From Euryarchaeota archaeon UBA602 (GTDB lineage Archaea > Thermoplasmatota > Poseidoniia > Poseidoniales > Thalassarchaeaceae), in contig DAHO01000062.1 in NCBI GenBank assembly GCA_002498455.1, forward strand, positions 1 to 13,808: DNA of 13,808 nucleotides, given 5' to 3'. Position 1 is the stretch's first letter, and each line of letters starts with the position of its first letter. Below are positions 7,260-13,808 of the stretch, one piece after another. The notes below the pieces were generated by a model. That model saw nothing but the letters and a program-made list of their open reading frames with translations, had not been told where the DNA came from and ran no database searches. The position numbers and the translations under genes are program-made.

Positions 7260-8712
7260 AGTAAATGAAGTCGACAGTCTCGGCTGGCCTCAACAAGAAT
7301 GCGAGCGACAATAATAGCCCAATAGTGACTCCCCAAACTAGGGAATTTTGTTTTGCAATCCAATGCTTGAAACCGCCTAATTTCCAACTGAGGAAATGCC
7401 CCATGAAGAATAAAATCGCCAATCCTAACGTCAAGAACTTGATTTCTGGCAACGACTCGTACATTTCGGCTGTATCCCAACGTGCATCGATCCCAATGAA
7501 AGTCTTGAGTGATGGGATTAGAATCGATGTTTCTTCTACCCTGAACACAAGCCATGTCATGAACACAAAGTATTGAGTGATAATCCATCCAATTAGTGCT
7601 GAAAACTTAGGGGCTTTGTCAAAACACGATTTGATTATACTCAGTTTGATAATCCCTCGATGTCCAATGAGAAGCAATCCATGTAGCAAGCCCCAGAGAA
7701 CAAAGTTCCAGGATGCACCGTGCCACAATCCACCTAGAAGCATGGTCATCATCAAGGCGAAGAACATCACACGGGGTCCATTTCTACTTCCACCTAGGGG
7801 GATATACAGGTAATCGCGAAGCCACGTGGAGAGAGAAATGTGCCACCTCCTCCAGAAATCTTGGGGTGATGTTGCGACATAAGGCGAATCGAAGTTTTCC
7901 GGCAGACGAATTCCAAAGAAAAGAGCAGAGCCAATCGCGATGTCAGTGTATGCAGAGAAATCACAGTAAATCTGAATTCCAAAGGCCAGGGCACCCCACC
8001 ATACGAGCCCAATATTGTCTAAGGCAGCCCCTTCAACGAAAATCTCATTCACATGTATTGCAACATTGTCAGCGATGACCAATTTCTTGGCCAAACCATA
8101 GGCGATGAGTGTCAATCCAAGACGAAATTGGGTTGGGTTGGGTTTCAGTGTGCTCTCAACTTCACTTCGGAAGTGCTCAGCACGAACAATCGGACCAGCA
8201 ACAAGTTGTGGGAAAAATGCGGCATAACACGAAAAGGCTAGTAGATCGTCGTAAGGTTTGTTTTTCCCACGATAGATATCAATCGTATACGACATTGTTT
8301 GGAATGTGTAGAATGATATTCCTACTGGCAACAACAGCCCAAAAGTATCGATTTCTGGAGCACCTGAGATACGAAGTGAAGCCCAATTCCATGATTCAAT
8401 CAAGAAATCGAGATACTTGAAAATCGCCAACAATCCGAGATTAATCGTTAAGGAACCAATCAACCATCTTTTTCGAATCACTTTGTCTTCTGAGAGGTGG
8501 ATTTTTTTGCCAGCAGTCCAATCAACTAGCGTCGATGTCAACAATAGAATCATGTGCCATCCAGATGCCATCCAGAAGAACACATACGAACTGACCATCA
8601 AAATACCAATTTGCCTTCGTCTTTGCCGTTGCCCTATAGTGAATGTCAGAAGGAATACAATCGGTAGAAACCAGATGTAATATTCTGAGGTTACGAAATC
8701 CAAACCATTCAC
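7249..8712 (-). CDS. MBOAT-family membrane O-acyltransferase (AlgI-like)
   Basis: This 487-residue polytopic membrane protein has the full AlgI/PatA/DltB-like pattern: PVGISFYTFQTMSYTIDIYRG (129-149), PQLVAGPIVRA (168-178), CDFSAYTDIAIG (250-261), the loop QDFWRRWHISLSTWLRDY (284-301, His291), and the putative catalytic His331 in GGLWHGASW (327-335). The C-terminus, FIYFRF, is also typical. In this family the protein moves an acyl group, usually acetyl, across the membrane to an extracytoplasmic partner that modifies a polysaccharide. The upstream SGNH gene is the obvious partner. The start is GTG, 2 bp after that gene's TAG, so translation is probably coupled. It is the last gene of the four-gene unit and overlaps the convergent GT4 gene by 11 bp. 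The acyl group and target sugar are not visible from sequence. Confidence 0.95.
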   Translation of the reverse strand: MNGLDFVTSEYYIWFLPIVFLLTFTIGQRQRRRQIGILMVSSYVFFWMASGWHMILLLTSTLVDWTAGKKIHLSEDKVIRKRWLIGSLTINLGLLAIFKYLDFLIESWNWASLRISGAPEIDTFGLLLPVGISFYTFQTMSYTIDIYRGKNKPYDDLLAFSCYAAFFPQLVAGPIVRAEHFRSEVESTLKPNPTQFRLGLTLIAYGLAKKLVIADNVAIHVNEIFVEGAALDNIGLVWWGALAFGIQIYCDFSAYTDIAIGSALFFGIRLPENFDSPYVATSPQDFWRRWHISLSTWLRDYLYIPLGGSRNGPRVMFFALMMTMLLGGLWHGASWNFVLWGLLHGLLLIGHRGIIKLSIIKSCFDKAPKFSALIGWIITQYFVFMTWLVFRVEETSILIPSLKTFIGIDARWDTAEMYESLPEIKFLTLGLAILFFMGHFLSWKLGGFKHWIAKQNSLVWGVTIGLLLSLAFLLRPAETVDFIYFRF

Positions 8713-8714
8713 CT

Positions 8715-10439
8715 CTATCCACTAATAGGAGAAAATTCTGCATCCGTTGTCAAAATAAATGAGTCGACTCGGACACCATCTTCCCGCATCCAAATGTAGA
8801 ATTGATGTGTTCCTGGGGTTGGAACATCAATTGTGATTCTAGATCCCATGGTATCTTTCCACGACCATTCGTCGCCGACACTGGGGTCCCAGATTCCCAA
8901 CCCACTAGCACCAAATGTGACTGGTAATCCGTTCAGTCCAACATGTATCGAATCACTGGAACCATTCGGACCGGACATTCTTGCCCATAGATGAAATGTC
9001 CCTGAGGATTGAAAACTGATGTTGAATCCAATACGTGCACCATCTGTTGTATCGCCTACCTTAACTTTCTCATCAGGTAATGCAGCGACATACCCAGTCC
9101 CTTCAAAATCAGATTTTTCAGTCACGATAACCCATTCAGTATTCGCCGCGCTCCACAGTCCAAACTCACAGTGAGAGTAGTCTTCCGCTTGAATCCAAAC
9201 GGTTCCATTTGTTTCTTCGAACAGCTGATTCGAACCTGTACAAACTTCAATGAATTCTTCTTGGGTGAGGTCATAGACACTTGGGTCGATTACAACATCA
9301 TCAGGATTTTCACCATTGATTACAGCATCAATAATTGGAGTTACACGTTTACAGAAAATTTGCCGCCCCTCTGCATCAAGATGATTTCTATCTCTGAATG
9401 CATCACTCGGCCATTCTTCCCAATACATTTGCAGGGGAGTCACACCTTCAAGTTGTGAATAGAATTCGTAAGTCTGATTCATCCCATCCAATTGACCGGA
9501 TTCAAGATATCCATTGACCCAAGGATGATGTGGTACACCGATCAAAACGACCTCAATCGAGGCGTTGAGTAATTCATGGATGATGTAATCTAGTGCTCTG
9601 TGATTTTGAGTACCATTTGGATGTGGATTGTAGACCCCTTGTTGGGATTTGGCAGGCATTACATCATCCAAGTGTTCTCGAATTTCTTCAGGACTTTTAG
9701 AATCAAATTTACTATCCAACCAGTTTGGTTTACTCAAATATTGGTCCCACTCATCAGTTCCAACAGGTGGCACATACTTGCTGTTCCCCAAGTCCAGTGA
9801 ATTCGACACATCATCTATCTCTCTTCGAAGATATTCTTCAATGGCATCGCGTGAATATTCACTCCACGAATCTAAAACTTCAACGGATGCAGTGTCGATG
9901 TATTTTCGGTCATTTGACTCCAAAATATCATACCAACCCCCCATGTCATCTGAGCCCATAGTCATAGAAAGTAATTGGAATCTAAATTCATGATATTCCC
10001 CCAATGAAGGCCACCCCTCACCATTCCAGCCCCAAAGACTGTTTGGCCCGATTTCTAACATTACGACATCGGGTTTTGCATTAATCAAAGCAGGAATCTG
10101 AATCATTTCTGAATAAGCCCTTCCCCCAGACATTCCCAAATTGTAAAATCTCGCATCTTCAACTACTGATTCATTTTGCATGCATTCTCCATTCATCGCA
10201 TATTGTGTTACAGAAGATCCAATTCCAACAACACTCACAACTCCATCATCCCCAATACTCTCGTGCGCATCGAAGACGAATGCATACCGCCCATCGCTGA
10301 TTAAACTCCCATCCAACAACAAAGGCTTGACAATTGCGGGCCCAGCAGAAGATGAAATCATAAGAATGGTCACGGCACCGATCATAATCGACAGAAACAA
10401 TTGGTTTGGAGACACTGCATCGATGTCTTCTTCATCCAT
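8715..10439 (-). CDS. Membrane-anchored SGNH hydrolase-like acyltransferase with C-terminal carbohydrate-binding-like domain
   Basis: This 574-residue acidic protein has one N-terminal membrane helix (about 13-32), so the rest probably faces outside. The SGNH blocks are recognisable: VGIGSSVTQY (71-80, nucleophile probably Ser76), NLGMSGG (100-106), IGPNSLWG (130-137, Asn133) and DRNH (350-353) for the catalytic Asp/His. Residues about 412-568 form a separate beta-rich domain starting VWIQAEDY, with GTFHLWARM and GTHQFYIWM strands, resembling CBM6/CBM35-type sugar-binding modules. The order SGNH then CBM matches AlgX of alginate acetylation, and the adjacent MBOAT gene would match AlgI. The likely role is the final O-acyl transfer to the exported glycan; esterase activity is an alternative. 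An extended SD, GGTGATC (10442-10448), just before the ATG supports the start. The long stretch between blocks III and V (about 140-280) is unlike compact GDSL enzymes. Confidence 0.82.
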   Translation of the reverse strand: MDEEDIDAVSPNQLFLSIMIGAVTILMISSSAGPAIVKPLLLDGSLISDGRYAFVFDAHESIGDDGVVSVVGIGSSVTQYAMNGECMQNESVVEDARFYNLGMSGGRAYSEMIQIPALINAKPDVVMLEIGPNSLWGWNGEGWPSLGEYHEFRFQLLSMTMGSDDMGGWYDILESNDRKYIDTASVEVLDSWSEYSRDAIEEYLRREIDDVSNSLDLGNSKYVPPVGTDEWDQYLSKPNWLDSKFDSKSPEEIREHLDDVMPAKSQQGVYNPHPNGTQNHRALDYIIHELLNASIEVVLIGVPHHPWVNGYLESGQLDGMNQTYEFYSQLEGVTPLQMYWEEWPSDAFRDRNHLDAEGRQIFCKRVTPIIDAVINGENPDDVVIDPSVYDLTQEEFIEVCTGSNQLFEETNGTVWIQAEDYSHCEFGLWSAANTEWVIVTEKSDFEGTGYVAALPDEKVKVGDTTDGARIGFNISFQSSGTFHLWARMSGPNGSSDSIHVGLNGLPVTFGASGLGIWDPSVGDEWSWKDTMGSRITIDVPTPGTHQFYIWMREDGVRVDSFILTTDAEFSPISG

Positions 10440-10466
10440 GCGATCACCACTTGTGTTGTAAAATGA

Positions 10467-11231
10467 TTAAAGCTGGGCGTCACCATCTCTGTAGTTACAT
10501 GGCTCCGGTGACAATTTCCCAGCCTCAGCAAGGACTGAGGCTTCGAACAGAGCATCGGGTGTTCCACAATCAATCCACAAAGAATTCTCAGATTCAATGA
10601 TTGCAGCCTTCCCATCGTACACATATGTTCGATTGACATCTGAGATTGACATACCATGCCCCATTTCAGTTACAACAGAATCGAGCCGGTCCCAGAATGT
10701 TTCATCAAGGAGGTAAATGCCACCGATTGCAAAAGAGGAAGGCGGCTCAGAGGGTTTCTCAACAATATCAATCAGAACCCCATTATCATCAAAAACAGCG
10801 ACTCCGAATCGTTCAGGGTCGTCTACTTCGCGGCCAACTAGTCCACACCCAGGAGCCTCGTCCGCATCACGGAATTGCTGAACAGCCTCGGTCAATTCAA
10901 TGGTCGTGATATTATCTGAGAAGTATAGTAGAACACGACTTCCTTCAACATGTGGCCTTGCGAGATTGAGAGCATGATGTACCCCCAAGGGCTCTTCTTC
11001 AATCACATAGTGGATGGTTTCGCCGGGGAGCCCGGTTCCTACGTGTTGAGCGATTTGTCCGATGAATCGGTTCCCAATAATGGTAATATCAGTAATTCCC
11101 GCTCTACGAATAGTCCCCAGAGCATAATCGATGACGGGTCTTTTGTATAATGGTAGCAAGGTTTTGTGTGTATATCGTGTAAATGGAAATAGCCGTGAAC
11201 CGTGCCCTCCAGCCACTAGAATCGCCTTCAT
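10467..11231 (-). CDS. Sugar-1-phosphate nucleotidylyltransferase (RmlA-like)
   Basis: This 254-residue enzyme joins a sugar 1-phosphate to a nucleoside triphosphate, giving an NDP-sugar and pyrophosphate. The N-terminal signature VAGGHGSRLFPFT (6-18), with Lys23 in HKTLLPL (22-28), binds the triphosphate. FSDN (104-107, Asp106) and WIDCGTPDAL (219-228, Asp221) supply the two metal-binding aspartates, and VEKP (157-160) contacts the sugar. It is shorter than classic RmlA (about 290 residues), and EEEPLGVHH (78-86) differs from the usual PxGLAxA region, so dTTP versus UTP and the sugar are uncertain. GAGGG at 11238-11242, 6 nt before the ATG, supports the start. It lies 23 bp after the dehydrogenase gene and 27 bp before the SGNH gene in one (-) unit. 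No RmlB/C/D gene is in the window. Confidence 0.9.
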   Translation of the reverse strand: MKAILVAGGHGSRLFPFTRYTHKTLLPLYKRPVIDYALGTIRRAGITDITIIGNRFIGQIAQHVGTGLPGETIHYVIEEEPLGVHHALNLARPHVEGSRVLLYFSDNITTIELTEAVQQFRDADEAPGCGLVGREVDDPERFGVAVFDDNGVLIDIVEKPSEPPSSFAIGGIYLLDETFWDRLDSVVTEMGHGMSISDVNRTYVYDGKAAIIESENSLWIDCGTPDALFEASVLAEAGKLSPEPCNYRDGDAQL

Positions 11232-11254
11232 ATATATCCCTCAATTTTCTATTA

Positions 11255-12637
11255 TCAATAATGCATCGGTGATCCTACTGCATTGGCTTTCCAACCCATG
11301 GCCTGCATGGCATCCAAGTCGAGTACACGACGACCATCATACAGAATTGGTGTGCGCATTCGTTCGAGCAATGCGGACCAATCAATCTCAACGCATTCCT
11401 TGTGTGCGGTTGCAAGAACCACCATGTCAAATCCACTGGCATTCGAGAGATCTTCGATGACTTCAATTCCCTCAGGAATATCGCTAGCAGCAAGATAAGG
11501 ATCCCAAGCTGAAATCGAAACTCCAGCATCTTTCAGATTCTCTGACAAAGGTTCAGCAGGGGTTTCGCGAGCATCACCGACACCGGCTTTGTAGGACCAG
11601 CCGAGGAACAGTACGCGACCTTCGCCTGCAGCAACGCCGGATTGATACAACAAATCTCGAAGAACACCTGAGACATGTTTGGGCATCATTCGATTGACAG
11701 CACGAGCCGCGGTTATCAGTTCAGCAGGTACGCCAACCTCTTGCGCTCGTTGCATCATGTAGTATGGATCAACCGGGATGCAGTGTCCACCGACCCCAAT
11801 GCCAGGGGTGTATCGGTGAAAGTTCCACTTGGTGGCCGCTGAAGACAATACATCTTCCACGTCCAAATCCAATTCGGGGAAAATTTGTGCCAACTCATTG
11901 ACCAGTGCAATGTTGATGTCACGCTGAACATTTTCAATCACCTTGGTTGCCTCCGCAACTTCGACCTTCCCCACATATCGAACATCTTCTGAGGTCAATC
12001 GCCGGTAGAGGTGGACAAGGCTTTCTCCGACTTCAGGGTTTGAGCACCCGATGACGCGAGCCACTTGTCGAACCCCGTGGTTTGGGTCTCCAGGGTTGAA
12101 CCGCTCAGGACAGTACGCGACTTCGACGTCCTTGCCTTCTTCCAAGCCCAATTCATCAAGAATGGGCAACCATGTACTTGCGGTCACGCCCGGATAAACG
12201 GTACTTTCGAGAATGACCACTTTGCGATTTCCGTTGCCTGAAGCCTCAAACACGGCACGCCCTGCACTTTCGACATAGGACAAATCCGGCTTGAGGTCCG
12301 GAGAGACAGGAGTTGGAACAGTCACAATGAGAACATCACATTCTGCGGTCGCCTCTGCGGTACTTCGTGTGATGTGCCAGCGGTCAGAACCTGGAGCTGG
12401 AATCATGTCATCCAAGTCAGGATCTCCAAGGGGATTCTTTCCTTCATGCAAGGCGTTGACAATCCGCTCGGACAAGTCCACACCCCAGACATTGAATCCA
12501 GCATCACGGAATCCAATGGCGGTAGGTAGCCCAACGTAACCGAGACCGATGATGCCGACATTGAGATCGCCTGAATCGGCCCGGGTGGCGAATGAAGCAT
12601 CCCATCCCATGATTTTGCGGCTTCTCTCTTGCTTCAT
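11255..12637 (-). CDS. Nucleotide-sugar 6-dehydrogenase, UDP-N-acetylhexosamine type (WbpA/TviB/WecC-like)
   Basis: This 460-residue NAD-dependent enzyme oxidises C6 of a UDP-sugar to a carboxylate in two steps. The N-terminal Rossmann motif is GLGYVGLP (31-38), followed by ESTVYPG (144-150). Lys232 is in ATKVIEN, and the active-site Cys286 lies in GGHCIPVDP (283-291). The C-terminal domain has GWSYKAGVGDARETP (346-360). The helix IENVQRDINIALVNELA (234-250) is of the TviB/WbpA/WecC kind that act on UDP-GlcNAc or UDP-ManNAc, rather than of UDP-glucose dehydrogenases. The likely product is a UDP-N-acetylhexosaminuronic acid. GAGGG at 12642-12646 supports the ATG at 12637; ATG at 12610 is a shorter alternative. 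It heads the four-gene (-) unit and is divergent from the epimerase. GC is higher than in most of the window (53-60% in sampled lines). Confidence 0.93.
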   Translation of the reverse strand: MKQERSRKIMGWDASFATRADSGDLNVGIIGLGYVGLPTAIGFRDAGFNVWGVDLSERIVNALHEGKNPLGDPDLDDMIPAPGSDRWHITRSTAEATAECDVLIVTVPTPVSPDLKPDLSYVESAGRAVFEASGNGNRKVVILESTVYPGVTASTWLPILDELGLEEGKDVEVAYCPERFNPGDPNHGVRQVARVIGCSNPEVGESLVHLYRRLTSEDVRYVGKVEVAEATKVIENVQRDINIALVNELAQIFPELDLDVEDVLSSAATKWNFHRYTPGIGVGGHCIPVDPYYMMQRAQEVGVPAELITAARAVNRMMPKHVSGVLRDLLYQSGVAAGEGRVLFLGWSYKAGVGDARETPAEPLSENLKDAGVSISAWDPYLAASDIPEGIEVIEDLSNASGFDMVVLATAHKECVEIDWSALLERMRTPILYDGRRVLDLDAMQAMGWKANAVGSPMHY

Positions 12638-12689
12638 GAAGCCCTCGGTTGACCAAATGCATCAAAGAACGCCGCCCGTAGGGCGGCAT
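12638..12689. promoter_or_regulatory. Divergent promoter spacer with inverted repeat
   Basis: These 52 bp separate the divergent dehydrogenase (start 12637) and epimerase (start 12690), so both promoters must fit here or extend into the coding ends. GAGGG at 12642-12646 (minus strand) is the dehydrogenase ribosome site. The middle part, around 12651-12666, is the only AT-richer stretch. No convincing TATA box or -35/-10 pair is seen. A perfect inverted repeat fills the epimerase side and is listed separately. Confidence 0.5.
12671..12687. repeat. Perfect 7-bp GC inverted repeat with 3-nt loop
   Basis: GCCGCCC at 12671-12677 and GGGCGGC at 12681-12687 are exact complements around the loop GTA. 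The repeat ends 2 nt before the epimerase ATG. If transcribed with the epimerase, the hairpin would cover the only SD-like sequence (AGGG at 12680-12683), so it could lower translation or act as a switch. As DNA it could be an operator shared by both divergent genes. No T-run follows, so it does not look like an intrinsic terminator. Confidence 0.6.
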
Positions 12690-13622
12690 ATGCGCGTTTT
12701 TGTCACAGGCGGTTCCGGTTTCATCGGTTCACACGTTTGTGAAAAATTACTGCACTTGGGACACGAAGTAATCATCTTCGACAATATGTCCACGGGGCGC
12801 AATCAAATCTCAGGTGCAACTTTGGTTTCGGGTGACATTCGAAATCTAGAGGAGATCATCGAAGCCATGCAAGGCTGTACCCATGTTGCACACCTTGCCG
12901 CCCTCTCCTCTGTTCCAGCATCGGTAGCCAATCCAAACATATCTGCAGCCATCAATCTGCAAGGCACCCTCAATGTTCTGCATGCCGCTGAGAAAGTCGG
13001 AATACAACGCATTGTTTTCTCAAGTACTGCAGCCATTTATGGGGATGCAAGTCAGATGCCAGTGACTGAAGATACCGTCGCGAATTGTCAATCTCCCTAT
13101 GCAGAGGATAAATTGGCCGCTGAAGTCGCGATTCTCAATTCAGAAATAGAGGCCATCTCATTGCGCTATTTCAATGTCCATGGTCCACGACAAGATCCCA
13201 ACGGTGCCTATGCCGGAGTCATCCCAGTATTCATTCACAAACTGATGCATTCTGAAACTCCCATCATTTACGGCAGTGGTGAAGCCACTCGAGACTTTGT
13301 GACTGTTGATGATGTCGCGATTGCAAACGTTTTGGCATTGACCACTCAATCTGATTCCGCAGTGAATCAAGTTTACAATGTGGCCTCTGGCACCTCGATT
13401 TCAATTTCAATCCTGTTCTATACTCTGCGTGATTTACTGACTGAAAAGAATCCTGAGATTGCGTTGATTGAACCCATGCTACAACCTGCAAGGGAAGGTG
13501 ACGTATTACACTCTTCAGCTTCAATCGAAAAGGCTCGGAACTTGCTGGGTTTCAATCCTGAGAATGACCCTCATCGTGCATTGGCAGCGACGGTGGAGGC
13601 GTATTGGGCGCAGCGCGACTAG
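12690..13622 (+). CDS. NAD-dependent nucleotide-sugar 4-epimerase (WbpP/TviC/GalE-like)
   Basis: This 310-residue extended short-chain dehydrogenase begins with the NAD-binding motif GGSGFIG (7-13) only six residues after its Met, which fixes the start at 12690 although the frame stays open to 12549. The catalytic residues are in SSTAAIYG (111-118) and YAEDK (137-141: Tyr137, Lys141). RYFNVHGPRQDP (159-170), followed by GAYAGVIPVFI (172-182), is characteristic of UDP-GlcNAc / UDP-GlcNAcA 4-epimerases of the WbpP/TviC group. The expected reaction inverts C4 of a UDP-N-acetylhexosamine or its uronic acid. Together with the divergent 6-dehydrogenase this gives a probable route to UDP-GalNAcA. 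UDP-glucose/galactose epimerisation remains possible. Its last 71 bp overlap the end of the convergent small gene. Confidence 0.93.
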   Translation: MRVFVTGGSGFIGSHVCEKLLHLGHEVIIFDNMSTGRNQISGATLVSGDIRNLEEIIEAMQGCTHVAHLAALSSVPASVANPNISAAINLQGTLNVLHAAEKVGIQRIVFSSTAAIYGDASQMPVTEDTVANCQSPYAEDKLAAEVAILNSEIEAISLRYFNVHGPRQDPNGAYAGVIPVFIHKLMHSETPIIYGSGEATRDFVTVDDVAIANVLALTTQSDSAVNQVYNVASGTSISISILFYTLRDLLTEKNPEIALIEPMLQPAREGDVLHSSASIEKARNLLGFNPENDPHRALAATVEAYWAQRD

Positions 13623-13788
13623 GTGCTTCAGGAAAATTCCCCCCCTCGCCACTGTCTGAGAAATGACCCTTTGCCACCAGGTCACCGAGTTTCTCAACAC
13701 CCGCCTCAATCAATTCTGGGTCTTGTGATTCGGCAGTTTCCCAAGCCTCTTGCGCCCGCCCATCTCTAGCGACATTCGCTTCAGCCAT
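13552..13788 (-). CDS. Small acidic protein of unknown function
   Basis: This encodes 78 residues of no recognised family. The N-terminal half (about 1-42) looks helical and acidic, with AQEAWETAESQDPELIEAG (12-30) and EKLGDLVAKGHF (32-43). The C-terminal third is Gly/Pro/Ser-rich and probably disordered (NTPPPSLP). There is no signal peptide, membrane segment or Cys pair. AAGGAG about 8 nt upstream of the ATG at 13788 is one of the best ribosome sites in the window and is the main reason to accept the gene. The frame also stays open to the right edge, so a longer protein is not excluded. The last 24 codons, including the stop, overlap the convergent epimerase gene on the other strand, so the true end could be shaped by that overlap. 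There is no evidence that it belongs to the polysaccharide pathway. Confidence 0.55.
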   Translation of the reverse strand: MAEANVARDGRAQEAWETAESQDPELIEAGVEKLGDLVAKGHFSDSGEGGNFPEAPSRAAPNTPPPSLPMHDEGHSQD

Positions 13789-13808
13789 CAGTTTCTCTCC
13801 TTCAGTCA

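Noticed and set aside
8129..8146. Telomere-like or G-quadruplex-like GGGTT repeat
   Set aside because: There are only three GGG runs, and the stretch encodes ordinary residues (PNPTQ) of the MBOAT protein on the other strand.
7214..8420. Several ORFs of 60-125 codons antisense to the MBOAT gene and to other long genes
   Set aside because: They are shadows of well-supported genes, with no recognisable domains, tight operon spacing or convincing ribosome sites.
12549..12689. 47-residue upstream extension of the epimerase
   Set aside because: It would overlap the divergent dehydrogenase coding start, while the NAD-binding strand begins right at the ATG at 12690 as in the family.
1..13808. CRISPR arrays, insertion sequences, tRNA genes or attachment sites
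   Set aside because: I saw no regularly spaced repeats, transposase or integrase motifs, cloverleaf-like sequences, or terminal repeats on either strand.

Overview
The window is a cell-surface polysaccharide locus, probably from a planktonic marine archaeon of the Poseidoniales (Marine Group II) kind or a relative. That assignment is an inference. It rests on tightly packed genes, GTG starts, SD-like GGTGAT/GAGGG sites, a possible TATA-type element in a divergent spacer, and an acidic exported protein with one N-terminal membrane anchor. The window has no rRNA, tRNA or ribosomal-protein gene that would settle it, and a bacterial origin is not excluded.

Layout, left to right. (1) At 1-105 (-) lies the first 35 codons of an NAD-binding, nucleotide-sugar-dehydrogenase-like gene that runs off the left edge. 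(2) A divergent spacer (106-247) leads to a two-gene (+) unit: a 976-residue TPR / GT2 / ATP-grasp-like (TupA type) fusion at 248-3178 and a GT-B, MurG-like glycosyltransferase at 3217-4509. (3) Convergent to it, with 3 bp between stops, is a (-) pair at 4513-6146 encoding the ATPase and permease of a polysaccharide ABC exporter; the two genes overlap by ATGA. (4) A lone (+) GT4 glycosyltransferase at 6180-7259 sits between two (-) units and overlaps the next gene tail to tail. (5) A four-gene (-) unit at 7249-12637 reads, in order of transcription, UDP-HexNAc-type 6-dehydrogenase, sugar-1-phosphate nucleotidylyltransferase, membrane-anchored SGNH protein with a C-terminal carbohydrate-binding-like domain, and MBOAT acyltransferase. 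(6) Divergent from that unit is a WbpP/TviC-like 4-epimerase at 12690-13622. It is followed by a convergent small unknown protein gene at 13552-13788 (-).

How the genes fit together (inference). The dehydrogenase and epimerase resemble the TviB/TviC or WbpA/WbpP pairs that make UDP-N-acetylhexosaminuronic acids. The nucleotidylyltransferase supplies another activated sugar. Three glycosyltransferases assemble the glycan and the two-component ABC transporter exports it. The MBOAT plus SGNH-CBM pair, built like alginate AlgI/AlgX, probably O-acylates it outside the membrane. The TupA-like domain fused to the GT2 raises the possibility that uronic-acid carboxylates are amide-linked to an amino acid or amine. 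The product could therefore be an O-acylated, perhaps amidated, uronic-acid glycan. No flippase (Wzx), polymerase (Wzy) or initiating polyprenyl-phosphate sugar transferase is visible.

Base composition changes along the window. Hand counts of single 60-base lines give about 38-40% GC in the glycosyltransferase and SGNH genes, but 53-60% in the dehydrogenase and 47% in the epimerase. This fits a conserved nucleotide-sugar edge next to a variable, exchanged glycan-assembly cassette.
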